Of a stretch of 64,000 bases of DNA, positions 21,841 to 30,853 are shown piece by piece. Origin of the DNA: Strigamia acuminata (taxonomy: Eukaryota; Arthropoda; Chilopoda; Geophilomorpha; Linotaeniidae); the NCBI GenBank assembly GCA_949358305.1, contig OX442314.1, forward strand, positions 46,880,581 through 46,944,580, given 5' to 3'. The notes below the pieces were generated by a model, which was given only the letters and a program-made list of their open reading frames with translations, did no database searches and was not told the origin of the DNA. Position 1 is the stretch's first letter. Every line of letters starts with the position of its first letter. A program made the position numbers and the translations under genes.

Positions 21841-22508
21841 GATCGCATTGCGACAGAAAGTCGTTTACGACTCCAATACGCACCCGTGCGTGTTTGTATC
21901 GCAACACGAAACTCAAACGCGCCACCGCGTTGCAAGACAACCAAATTTACAAACGCAAACGCGCATTTGAGACAAAAACGAGTTTATTTTATTCACTCTC
22001 GCTTGATCCCCCTTCATCGCGCCTCGTTGCTCCTGTGAAAAAAATATATGAGAATGCACAGAAATGAACCTTCCAATACTTACATGAAAATTGGCAACCT
22101 TGACACAAAACAGTCTATCGACACTCCCAACACCACCCCGGACATTTTTCGGAAGAGTATGGTCCACCCGGAATTCCCAGAATAGTCACCCCCAAAATGC
22201 GGATTTCGCGGAAGCCAATCCGCGAAAAGGTTATGTTTTATCAAATTTTTCATACAGAAAAATTACTTACGATCAGGTTGTCGAACTATTCGGGTCGTAA
22301 CGTAGGCGATGCGATGCATACACTCTCGAAACTTTTGAAAAAGTGACTAAGTTCGTTGATTGCAAACACGAACTTGGATTAGAGACGCTTTGTGACGTCA
22401 CTAATTATAACGTATGATTAACGTTGTCATTCGAGTGGGTACTACGAATGACGTCACGAGATTGCTTTCTCGGATCTTTTGGGTAAACCCAAAAGGTGAA
22501 AGACAACA
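21841..22508. other. Region just downstream of pol
   Basis: No gene is supported. Two CRE-like TGACGTCA palindromes lie at 22393-22400 and 22449-22456. A near-perfect hairpin (CTTTTGGGT, loop AA, ACCCAAAAG) occupies 22476-22495, about 15 bp beyond the pol stop. It could be a structured 3' element, but this is inference. Confidence 0.4.
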
Positions 22509-25500
22509 CTATGTCTTGGCTCGCGGAACGCGAGATCTCAAGTTGTACTTTGACTTTCGCGAAGTACAATCCAACTTGTTTAGATTGTCATCAGCATCGT
22601 CTCCAATGTCAGATGAGTTATATACTTCATTGTTTGAAATTTTCTCTTTTTCTAAAAACATTTCCTTTTCTAGATTTTCATCAAGAGAAACATTTTCAAG
22701 TCGCTGGTTTATTTCATCGACTTCGTTATTTTTGAGTTTCGATTTTTTACTCGATTCCGTGTTTTCGACAGGAATTTTGGATAATTTAGCATCATCCAAG
22801 GTATTAACAATATTTTTTGTTTTTTGACCCACTTCCTCCCCTTCCAGCCAAATTTCTTGGTTGAAAACGGGAAAGTACGGCATTAATTCAGTGCCGTGAA
22901 CAGCTGGATAAATTTTATTATCACTCAGCCGTCGAAGTTGAAAGGCGCCTCCTTGTAACCTTTTGATAATTACATAAGGCCCATTCCTTTTCGGTGAAAT
23001 GCCTGCTGCTATTCCTTTAGCGGCATTTGAGAGAATATGAGACTCTCGCCAGACTAAATCATTTTGTCTGAAGTTGTCGAATTTCTTATCTGATTTTTCA
23101 GCTTCGACACGGCGTCTCAAATCTAAGACGTGAGACATCATATGCTGATACGTCTCTGCAATTATTGTTTCTAATTTCTGAACATATAAATGCGGATTTT
23201 TTGGATCAATGACTAAAATTCCTTCCGGAATTCTTGGATCCCAAGGAATTCTTAATTCTCGGAAAAAATTTAAGAAAGCAGGAGAATAATCTCTGCCTCT
23301 TGTTACAGTTGTTCTCAAACTGAATGCAAATTCGCGTAGATACTCATCCCATTGGTCATGAATATCTAAATAAATCGAAACTAAATATTTAATATCTCGA
23401 TTGGTTCTCTTCACAGGATTGCTTTGTGGATGATAAATCGATGTCGGTGTTCGCGACATGTCGAATTTTTTGCAAAATTCTTTATAGACCTGTGATCGAA
23501 ATTGTGGTCCATTATCACTTATGATTTGTCTCGGAAATCCGAAAGTCATTGATAAGTGATAAATTGTGTTGGCAACTTTTATTGCCGTTGGATTACACAT
23601 TGGAAATAATTCGGGCCAATGTGTAGCGACATCTACGATGACGCAAATGTGGGTATTGTTTTTTCTGGTTCTTGGTTTGGGACCAGACAAATCCACACTG
23701 AGGCAGTCAAATGGTCCAAATGGTCCAATTTGAGCGCCTTCAATTTCGGTCTTTGATCTCGGCTTACATGCCTGACATCCTTGACAATGTTGAATAAAAC
23801 GTGTAATATCACGTTTCATACCTTTCCAGGTATAAACTCTTCGAGTTCGGTACATTGTCCTCGCAATGCCTGGGTGGCCGGACAGTGGATGTCCGTGCAT
23901 CAACCAAATGATTTTATAAATCAATTTTCTTGGCACAACAACTTTAAGTGCCCTACCATCCTCTCCCAATTCATCGGTGGAGGTAGGATGATAATGGAGT
24001 AGCATATCTTCTTCAATGAGATAAGTACTCGCGTGTCTTTCAAAGTTTCTTCTTTGAAGACGAGTTACTATGTAACTTGGATATTGCTTGTTTAGCAAGT
24101 AATTGCGAATATGTTGGCAAAATTCGTCTGCTTTTTGCGCTGCAATAATGTCATCTCTCGTTGGAGGATCACATTCTAATTGCTTCGCAATTTTAGCTGC
24201 AAATGCTTTAATTAAAACATTTGTTGTTGGCAGCTCGAATTTTTTAGCCATCATAGCTCTTAATTCGACGTCAGGGGTTCCTGACGGATCATGCATGTTA
24301 ATACAAAAATTAATTAATGCTTGATCGTCGTCATTAACTATTATTGACTTGGGTAATTCGTTCAATTTTCCCATTTGCCAACTTCGGCAAGGAGATGGAC
24401 AATATGATAATAAATCATCATTATCGCCATCGTCTTCTGGTTCGTCAGGTGCGCTGACAGGTGCACGTGACAAAGCGTCTGCTATTACATTTAGCGGACC
24501 TTTGACGTATTGTATTTCGAACGAATACGCCATCAGCTCCATTTGCCAACGAGCTAATCTGCCCGACGGGTCAGATAACGACATCAACCACTTAAGTGCT
24601 TGGTGATCCGTTTGTACAGTGAATGTAGTGTACTCTAAGTATGGGCGAAATTTGCGTAATCCCCATACTACTGCGAGACATTCTAATTCTGTCACAGTAT
24701 AATTCTTTTCAGCGGGTTGCAAGCTTCTGCTTGCATACACGCATGGCATTTCGACTTCTTGGCCATCCACATTTTTCTTTTGTGTAAGGGCTGCACCCAA
24801 CCCTTGTTTACTGGCGTCAGTATGAACAATAAATGGCATGTACAAGTCAGGCATCTTCATTGTTTCAGCATTCGTAAGCAGGTCTTTTATTGCGTCGAAT
24901 GCTGCTTGATGATGCAGTTCCCAATCGAACTCCGCATCTTTCTTCAAGAGTGGCCTTAGTGGTTCTGCCACTGTGGCCAAATTCTTGATTAGGCGGTGAA
25001 AGAAATTCACCATGCCTAGAAATCTTTGTAATTCCTTAAGATTGGTAGGAGCAGGAAATTGCGTAATTGCAGCGACTTTTTTAGGGTCTACTGCAAGTCC
25101 TTCTACTCCTACTTTGTAGCCTAGAAAAATTAATTCCTTTCTACAGAGATGCGTCTTGCCAGGGTGCGCATGTAAATTAGCTTCTGCCAATTTTTTAAAC
25201 ACTATATCTAAATGTTTAATGTGTTCTTCGAACGATTTGGATACAACAATTATGTCATCCAAATATGCCCATGCAAATTTTCTGTAAACGTCACCCAAAA
25301 CTTTTTCCATTAATTCTTGGAAGGTAGTTGGTGCGTTTACTAATCCGAAAGGCATGACTAAAAACATTAGTCTTCCCATTGGGCTCCAGAAGGCAGTTTT
25401 TTCTCTGTCTTCAGGTCGCAATTCTATCTGCCAATATCCCTTGGTCAGATCTATAGTACTGACCCATTCGAATTCTCCGATTTCTCGCAGAATTTCCTCA

Positions 25501-26762
25501 ATTGTTGGCATTTGAGGTGGGTTGTACTTAGTATGTGTATTGATGGGGCGAAAATCAATGCACAAGCGTGGGTCGTTTCCTGGTCGCATGACTAGGACTG
25601 GCCTCATTCCGTAATCGCCTTCAGCTTTGACGACTACGCCTTTGTCAATCATGTCTTGACAAAGTTGTCTGATTATTTCCCTTTTTTGAGGGTTTATGCT
25701 CTTAAAGGGGACACGGATGGGTTTCTCCGTGTCAAGCTCAATTTTGTGCTTAACCAGGTGTGTTTTACCTGGATCTTTAGAAATAATCCTTTTATGTTTG
25801 GATAACATCTTTTCTAATAATTTGGATTGCTCCAAATTTAAGTTAGCTTCTTTGACTAACTTTTGGATGAAATTCTCTTCATCAATTTTGCTTTGAGTTA
25901 CACTTGCAGCGTAAGCTTTTGCAAAGGTCACAAATGAGGAATCGGGTTCCTCTATTTTCTCCAAATAACGATCCAGCAACGCTTGTGGAATGTAGGGTAA
26001 ATCTGCATCCATAGGTTGCGTGAAATTCCAAGACATCGTCTGTGGATTAGGTTGGATTTTTAATTTATTCATAAAATCGCAACCCAATAGTACCATTGGA
26101 TACTTATTTGGTATTACGATGAACGGATGACGTAACGTGCCATGTGTCCATCGAAATGAAAGATGGATGGTTCCATCTGGAGTGACTTCTTCACTTGCCG
26201 TCGTAACTCTGACACCAGGTCCGATAGGTCGTAGATATTTTTCTAGACCTAATTGATTAATAACTGAAGTGGCTAGGAAGCTTTTATTTGCTCCTGAGTC
26301 CAACATTCCGGTTATTACACCTTTTAACGTTTCTAACTTTAACGTCGGAAGGTCTTGGCTGTTTGGTATTCCAGCCACTTTGCACTCAAACTTGCGCAAT
26401 TTATGAGGAATTGTAATTGGAGGCTCCAAAGGCAATTCATCTAATAACTCATTGGTATCAAGAGTTGTAGCTGCAAATAACTTAATGCACTCCTCAATTC
26501 CAGGTGTCTCTGGAACTGAGCTTGGTCTATCGTCTTTAACTTCGACTTTATCTTGAATATTGGAAGTGTCTTCTTCAGTCGGGGTTTCGCCGACAATCTC
26601 CTTTTTTACATCAAGAGATCCTTTTTCTTTTAGTTCTGTTTGACGAATTAATTCATCAATAACTTCTCCAACATCTTCCATTATCTTCAGATTTTCATTC
26701 TCTGATTCCGATTTCGGAGGTGACGCAGCGTCCACTAGACCTGATGGATCTGCGTCTACAAG
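22509..26762 (-). CDS. pol: Pol polyprotein: protease, reverse transcriptase, RNase H, integrase
   Basis: The frame is in -1 relative to gag and has no ATG near its start (first possible initiator GTG at 26735), so it is probably made as Gag-Pol by frameshifting at 26762. Numbering from the GTG: aspartic protease with LDSGA (Asp146); reverse transcriptase with TIDLTKGYWQ and YLDD (491-494); RNase H with HTDAS (Asp640), TELE, TDHQALKW and NVIADALSR; integrase with an HHCC zinc finger (CQGC at 984-987), core Asp1015 (VDLSG) and Asp1074 (SDNGPQF), and a GPY/F module near 1252. The third catalytic position, in SNPVKRTNR, is Lys1109 (codon 23409-23411) where Glu is expected. The C-terminal 120 residues are charged and end in a basic YNLRSR tail. 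Enzyme order and GPY/F place it in Ty3/Gypsy. Confidence 0.95.
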   Translation of the reverse strand, partial: LVDADPSGLVDAASPPKSESENENLKIMEDVGEVIDELIRQTELKEKGSLDVKKEIVGETPTEEDTSNIQDKVEVKDDRPSSVPETPGIEECIKLFAATTLDTNELLDELPLEPPITIPHKLRKFECKVAGIPNSQDLPTLKLETLKGVITGMLDSGANKSFLATSVINQLGLEKYLRPIGPGVRVTTASEEVTPDGTIHLSFRWTHGTLRHPFIVIPNKYPMVLLGCDFMNKLKIQPNPQTMSWNFTQPMDADLPYIPQALLDRYLEKIEEPDSSFVTFAKAYAASVTQSKIDEENFIQKLVKEANLNLEQSKLLEKMLSKHKRIISKDPGKTHLVKHKIELDTEKPIRVPFKSINPQKREIIRQLCQDMIDKGVVVKAEGDYGMRPVLVMRPGNDPRLCIDFRPINTHTKYNPPQMPTIEEILREIGEFEWVSTIDLTKGYWQIELRPEDREKTAFWSPMGRLMFLVMPFGLVNAPTTFQELMEKVLGDVYRKFAWAYLDDIIVVSKSFEEHIKHLDIVFKKLAEANLHAHPGKTHLCRKELIFLGYKVGVEGLAVDPKKVAAITQFPAPTNLKELQRFLGMVNFFHRLIKNLATVAEPLRPLLKKDAEFDWELHHQAAFDAIKDLLTNAETMKMPDLYMPFIVHTDASKQGLGAALTQKKNVDGQEVEMPCVYASRSLQPAEKNYTVTELECLAVVWGLRKFRPYLEYTTFTVQTDHQALKWLMSLSDPSGRLARWQMELMAYSFEIQYVKGPLNVIADALSRAPVSAPDEPEDDGDNDDLLSYCPSPCRSWQMGKLNELPKSIIVNDDDQALINFCINMHDPSGTPDVELRAMMAKKFELPTTNVLIKAFAAKIAKQLECDPPTRDDIIAAQKADEFCQHIRNYLLNKQYPSYIVTRLQRRNFERHASTYLIEEDMLLHYHPTSTDELGEDGRALKVVVPRKLIYKIIWLMHGHPLSGHPGIARTMYRTRRVYTWKGMKRDITRFIQHCQGCQACKPRSKTEIEGAQIGPFGPFDCLSVDLSGPKPRTRKNNTHICVIVDVATHWPELFPMCNPTAIKVANTIYHLSMTFGFPRQIISDNGPQFRSQVYKEFCKKFDMSRTPTSIYHPQSNPVKRTNRDIKYLVSIYLDIHDQWDEYLREFAFSLRTTVTRGRDYSPAFLNFFRELRIPWDPRIPEGILVIDPKNPHLYVQKLETIIAETYQHMMSHVLDLRRRVEAEKSDKKFDNFRQNDLVWRESHILSNAAKGIAAGISPKRNGPYVIIKRLQGGAFQLRRLSDNKIYPAVHGTELMPYFPVFNQEIWLEGEEVGQKTKNIVNTLDDAKLSKIPVENTESSKKSKLKNNEVDEINQRLENVSLDENLEKEMFLEKEKISNNEVYNSSDIGDDADDNLNKLDCTSRKSKYNLRSRVPRAKT

Positions 26763-26768
26763 TTTTTT
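26722..26768 (-). promoter_or_regulatory. -1 ribosomal frameshift signal between gag and pol
   Basis: In the gag frame the sequence reads CGA AAA AAC TTG TAG. The slippery heptamer A AAA AAC (26762-26768) is in the correct phase and directly before the gag stop. After a 5-nt spacer comes a stem-loop: GACGCAG (26756-26750) pairs with CTGCGTC (26728-26722), extended inside by TCCA/TGGA around a 10-nt loop. Slippage moves ribosomes into the pol frame, which is open from this point. Confidence 0.9.
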
Positions 26769-29700
26769 CGAAACATGTCAGTTATGATCTTGACTGCTTT
26801 TTCAAACTCAGCTGTTGACACTGGTTTGTCCTTTTTAGAGGATGGGCAGTCTTTTTGCCAATGCCCTAATTTTTTGCATAAATTGCATGGATCAGTGGCA
26901 GGCGATTTCTTTTTCGTTGCTGCTGGTGAGGCAGAACGAGAACGAGCGTCAGACCGGCGCTCTGGCGACACCGCAGGTGACTTTGAATTCCTTTCGGTAT
27001 TCACCTTTGATGCGTCAAATGAAACATTTTTTGGTTTCATCCTTGGCTTCCATTTGCCCGCAACGGGGTTATTTTTTGCTAACAACGCCGCTGCTTTGGC
27101 CAATAAAGCCATCGTCTCGTCTCCTGTTTCCTCCTCCTCTTCAGCTTCTTCAGCTTCAGACGACGGAGTTTCAGCTCCAGTTATATTTGCGTGTAACTTA
27201 GGGACTGAATGAGGATTTTTGACGTCCTTTTTGGAAGATTCTTTTTTCGAACTCTTCTCATCCACTTCGTCTAGAAAGTCTTCGTAACTAGGTGGCTGCA
27301 ACAATTTCAAACCATTAAAGGTTTCATTGTTTTGCTCAGCGAGTCTTTTCTCTCGCTTTAAGTACGCTGACCTTTCGGCTTCTGTAAGATAAGCTTTGTA
27401 CTTTTCGTCAATGCGCAATTGATTGACTTCCATGAATTCGTTTAACTCGGAGAATTTCCCCGGGTCGGGAGCGTCCGACATCATCAGAATATTTTTACTA
27501 TATTCTGTGAGGCCAGCTCTAAACTGATCATCTGCTGTTGCATCAGTAACAGCATGTGGCATTCTGCCAAGCAGATTCTCTGCTCTTAGCATGTACGAAT
27601 GTAAGCTTTCGCCTTTTCGTTGCTTAAGACATCTCCAGAGCGTTTTGATGTCTTCGCTCGATTCACCAAATTTAAACATAAATTGTTTAACGAAGTCATC
27701 CCACTTCGTGAAGTCTTTCCTGCGAAACCACTCCTTGACACCGCCAACTAGTATTCTTGGTACTAGATGGGCCAATGCACCTTCACAGCCAAAACTGTGA
27801 ACCTTGCCTAGTTCAAATATTTCCAGCAAGAGGTTTGACCCTGCTTGCCAATTTCCATTATAGGCATGTGGGATAACTCGATCCCATCTAATGAACTTTT
27901 CATCTGTTGTTTGATGAGTCCATTTATCAGAAGTAAATTCACTTATTTTTTGCAAAATAATTTTATCCCTTCTGCTTTTTCGCTGTTGTTGAGCATTTTG
28001 CCTCAACAACTGGTCAATCTCATCTTTCGTGTAGAAATCGGGTCTTTGAGTTCTACTACGTGTTCTGTGACGAGATCGCCCTCTCACACTGGGACGTGAG
28101 GAATCTGTATCTGACGCAGATTCATGATTCGGATTTGGCGGCGGATCAGGGTCCGGAGGATCGTCGCCATCTGGCGGACGACGGTCTCCATTTGGTGGTC
28201 CCCTTCCATTTCGATTGCCATTCGAATTATGGTCACGTGAGTGGCCACCTCCATGTCCATCTGAACTGTCTCCACCTGGTGGGTCACCACCTGGTGGATT
28301 TCCACGGTATCTCGGCCCATCACGGATGTCGTTGTGACAATCGCGTTTTGGTGAGCCTTCTCGCGGATTATCGTGTGACCGTCCACGATCGTGTGGTTTC
28401 TCACGTTCTTTATTCTTTCTCTCTAGCAATCCGATTAATCGGTCACTATTGCTAAAGAATCGATCCGAATCTTGTGGAACTTTTGGGGAATGATATTCGG
28501 TCGGGTCTGGTTGTCGCTTTCGCTTTTTGCGACTGTGATGACTATTACGGCTTCCACGACTACTGCGTGAGTCATCACTGTCAGTCCAACTTGATTGTCG
28601 ACTGACTTTTGGTTTAGCTGATGTTAAATCAATCAACTCAGGTGATTTGGAAGCACCTTTTTGCAAAACTGGGGCTGGCTTTGCAAAATTATCTTCGCCA
28701 CAAACGTCTTGTACTTTTTGTACGACTACTGCAAAGTTTTCTTGTACCGTCAATAGATCTGCGCGAAGAATTTCGTTTTCACGAGCTTGCGCAGCTAAGT
28801 CGGCACGTAATAACTGCTCTGCAGTACTTTGACTTTTGGCGGCTTGACCAGCATCAATTACTGACTGCTGTCGAGCGAGAAATACTTCGTTTTCTCGTTG
28901 TGCTAATCTCTTAGCTCTTGCTGCTTGTTCTGCAGCATAATTCTCGTAATTTCGAGAAGTGGAGGGGATTGCTTCCCTCGCTCGAACTGGGGCGGTTAGT
29001 TCGGCAGTCATTAAATTTGTGTTGGCTTCCCGCAAATTTGCGTTGGCCAATCTCAAATTTTCATTAGCAATTTCTAAATCTTTTTGGGCTTGATTTAGTT
29101 GCTCGAGCCTTTGTTGTTGCTCTTCGTCAGTAATTAGCCAGGAAGCTTTTTCCTGCTCTAATTGTAACAACTTAACATGGTCATTCGCACGTTGTTGTTT
29201 TAGTTCGGCATTTTGCTGATGCATTTCTGCACGCATTCGCTCGAACTCTGCTTGCAAGCTTGTTCTGACGATTTCAACGTCTTTTTGACTTTGTTTGCGA
29301 ACCATAGCTTTGTGGATTTGTTCCACAGTCATTTCGCTAGTGACTATTACTCCCTCGAGCCTAGCTTGCTCACGGAGTGCGTCCATCATGGTAACACGCA
29401 CGGGAGAATGAGAAACTTCCATATTGGAGTTCTCAGAATCTTGTTGTGCTGCACCTTGAACCGGTGATGAATTCAGCGAGTGCTCCGCACTTGATGATTG
29501 AATTCGTAAATTCAAATCATCGTTTTGCGACTTGGAACGGCCACTTCCAGTTGGATTGTTTAAGTCCAACTGGCCGCTTGGCGGGGATGGCTGTTGTCGC
29601 TCCAACGCTTGCGTGAATTCATTCACGATTAACTGTGCCGAGTTACAGTTAGCTGTTTGATCCATAGTTTCAAACAGTTCTTGTGACTCAGTCACTTCTT

Positions 29701-29779
29701 GATCCACGACTGGTAGATCGATCGCCACTCGTCTCTTCGCCGGCCTTCCTCTCGGTCTCTTCTCTGAAGGAGTCGCCAT
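26756..29779 (-). CDS. gag: Gag polyprotein with AT-hook, coiled coil, capsid and zinc knuckle
   Basis: This 1,007-residue protein starts at an ATG about 90 nt after the primer-binding site. It begins with a basic KRPRGRPAKRR (7-17), a classic AT-hook core. A long coiled coil follows (about 130-360, with repeated NENLRLANANLREANTNL-like heptads), then an Arg/Ser-rich stretch (about 395-430) and a Gly/Asp/Pro-rich linker (455-580). The retrotransposon capsid domain (about 595-805) contains KWDDFVKQFMFKFGES and RKGESLHSYMLRAENLL. A CCHC knuckle CNLCKKLGHWQKDC lies at 965-978. It would package the RNA and form the particle. It is long for Gypsy Gag; the extra length is the N-terminal half. It ends at the TAG used in the frameshift signal. 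Confidence 0.94.
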   Translation of the reverse strand: MATPSEKRPRGRPAKRRVAIDLPVVDQEVTESQELFETMDQTANCNSAQLIVNEFTQALERQQPSPPSGQLDLNNPTGSGRSKSQNDDLNLRIQSSSAEHSLNSSPVQGAAQQDSENSNMEVSHSPVRVTMMDALREQARLEGVIVTSEMTVEQIHKAMVRKQSQKDVEIVRTSLQAEFERMRAEMHQQNAELKQQRANDHVKLLQLEQEKASWLITDEEQQQRLEQLNQAQKDLEIANENLRLANANLREANTNLMTAELTAPVRAREAIPSTSRNYENYAAEQAARAKRLAQRENEVFLARQQSVIDAGQAAKSQSTAEQLLRADLAAQARENEILRADLLTVQENFAVVVQKVQDVCGEDNFAKPAPVLQKGASKSPELIDLTSAKPKVSRQSSWTDSDDSRSSRGSRNSHHSRKKRKRQPDPTEYHSPKVPQDSDRFFSNSDRLIGLLERKNKEREKPHDRGRSHDNPREGSPKRDCHNDIRDGPRYRGNPPGGDPPGGDSSDGHGGGHSRDHNSNGNRNGRGPPNGDRRPPDGDDPPDPDPPPNPNHESASDTDSSRPSVRGRSRHRTRSRTQRPDFYTKDEIDQLLRQNAQQQRKSRRDKIILQKISEFTSDKWTHQTTDEKFIRWDRVIPHAYNGNWQAGSNLLLEIFELGKVHSFGCEGALAHLVPRILVGGVKEWFRRKDFTKWDDFVKQFMFKFGESSEDIKTLWRCLKQRKGESLHSYMLRAENLLGRMPHAVTDATADDQFRAGLTEYSKNILMMSDAPDPGKFSELNEFMEVNQLRIDEKYKAYLTEAERSAYLKREKRLAEQNNETFNGLKLLQPPSYEDFLDEVDEKSSKKESSKKDVKNPHSVPKLHANITGAETPSSEAEEAEEEEETGDETMALLAKAAALLAKNNPVAGKWKPRMKPKNVSFDASKVNTERNSKSPAVSPERRSDARSRSASPAATKKKSPATDPCNLCKKLGHWQKDCPSSKKDKPVSTAEFEKAVKIITDMFRKNL

Positions 29780-29870
29780 TTTTCAATGAGGATAAAGAAA
29801 GGATAGAGAAGAAAGATAAGCAAGATAAAAATGGCGGGTAAATTTTAACTAACAAAGTTATACAATGACT

Positions 29871-29888
29871 ATCCCGGACGGGCCCCCA
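29871..29888 (-). promoter_or_regulatory. Primer-binding site, tRNA-Pro type
   Basis: On the minus strand, TGGGGGCCCGTCCGGGAT begins 2 nt inside the 5' LTR. It differs at one position from the proline-tRNA primer site known from murine gammaretroviruses and fits the 3' end of a tRNA-Pro. This would prime minus-strand DNA synthesis. Confidence 0.85.
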
Positions 29889-29890
29889 CG

Positions 29891-30849
29891 TGCTGCGATC
29901 CGGGTTTTTATCCACTTAATTTCTAATAAATTAAGCAGAAACCGCAGGTGAATGCTATAAAAGACTTACAATCGGCGGCCTTAAATTATCTAGGGGTTAA
30001 GTTTAAGGAAAAGAAATAAAAAGACAGTTTTATTAATAAAAATCACAAATATGTATTTATTCGTTTAAATTACAATGACTAGTTAAAAATATCACAATGG
30101 CGACAAGTCGCGAAATGAAATGAGCGGGAACAATGGAAGGGCTTGCAACGACTGTTGCAAGCTACAAAGCGCTAAAATGGCGCTTAAACAACACACAGTT
30201 GTTAGGCGAAGGCGAATTGTCTTCGTTTGCTGAACTCACGAACGATGGTCGAAGACGATGGTTCTCGTGGGCTCCTTCTACGGCTCGTGCGACGGCTCGG
30301 CGGCGGTGGTTGACGGCTGTAGGCGTCCGGCTCTCGTACGATGGCGGTGGCTGTCGTTCGCGCGGCAGCGACGGCGATGGTTCACGATCGTCGGGAAACT
30401 TCTTCTTCTCGTTTGCTGGAATTAGCTACGGCTAATTCAAGCAGAATTGCTGGCTTTGTGCTTTGGGTGGCACAAAGATAGCAGGTGAAACTGAGTTACA
30501 ACGGTCCTCTATCAATACGTATTGTCGGAGCAGATATCGCAGTGATGTTGAGGTTGTTGTTGTATTTTTCAGAGTCCCGATTTGAGCCAAGACGCGAGCC
30601 CAGCACGCTTCAATATTGCGCAGAAAACCTGCGCACTTAGCTCAAATGGGTGCAACTAGTGGTTATTACACCATATTGCACCATAACGGCTAATAACCGT
30701 TTTCACCCCGGACAACCTGGGGTGATATGTGCCTAGAGAGGATTTCTCCCCTCGGTCACATGATCTGACTTGGCGTGTGCCACAGTCAAATTAATTAGAA
30801 GATAATTAATTTAATCTTCTAAGTTGGTGAATATTTTGAGATCACCACA
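29891..30849 (-). repeat. 5' LTR of the retroelement
   Basis: This LTR appears identical to 685-1643 over 959 bp. In element orientation it starts TGTGGTGATC and ends GATCGCAGCA. It should hold the promoter and transcription start, but I see no unambiguous TATA box. AATAAA signals are at 30056-30061 and 30029-30034. Confidence 0.95.
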
Positions 30850-30853
30850 CCAT
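30850..30853. other. Target-site duplication CCAT (right)
   Basis: Second copy of the CCAT seen at 681-684. The host unit resumes at 30854 with GTACCTG, exactly as in the uninterrupted units. Confidence 0.93.

Larger units (their letters stand above)
685..30849 (-). mobile_element. Ty3/Gypsy LTR retroelement, 30.2 kb, with large internal cargo
   Basis: The element is defined by two 959-bp LTRs (685-1643 and 29891-30849) with TG...CA ends, a CCAT target duplication, a primer-binding site at 29871-29888 and a polypurine tract at 1644-1654. In its own direction (right to left) the order is 5' LTR, gag, -1 frameshift, pol, about 18 kb of repeats, a spliced third gene, 3' LTR. Without the repeats it would be about 12 kb, a normal size for a three-gene Gypsy element. 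The LTRs look identical by eye, indicating a recent insertion, yet the integrase has lost its expected catalytic Glu. The cargo may be nested insertions or may have travelled with the element. Confidence 0.93.

Noticed and set aside
26775-29467. Several plus-strand frames of 60-145 residues across gag
   Set aside because: They are antisense shadows of the gag and pol frames.
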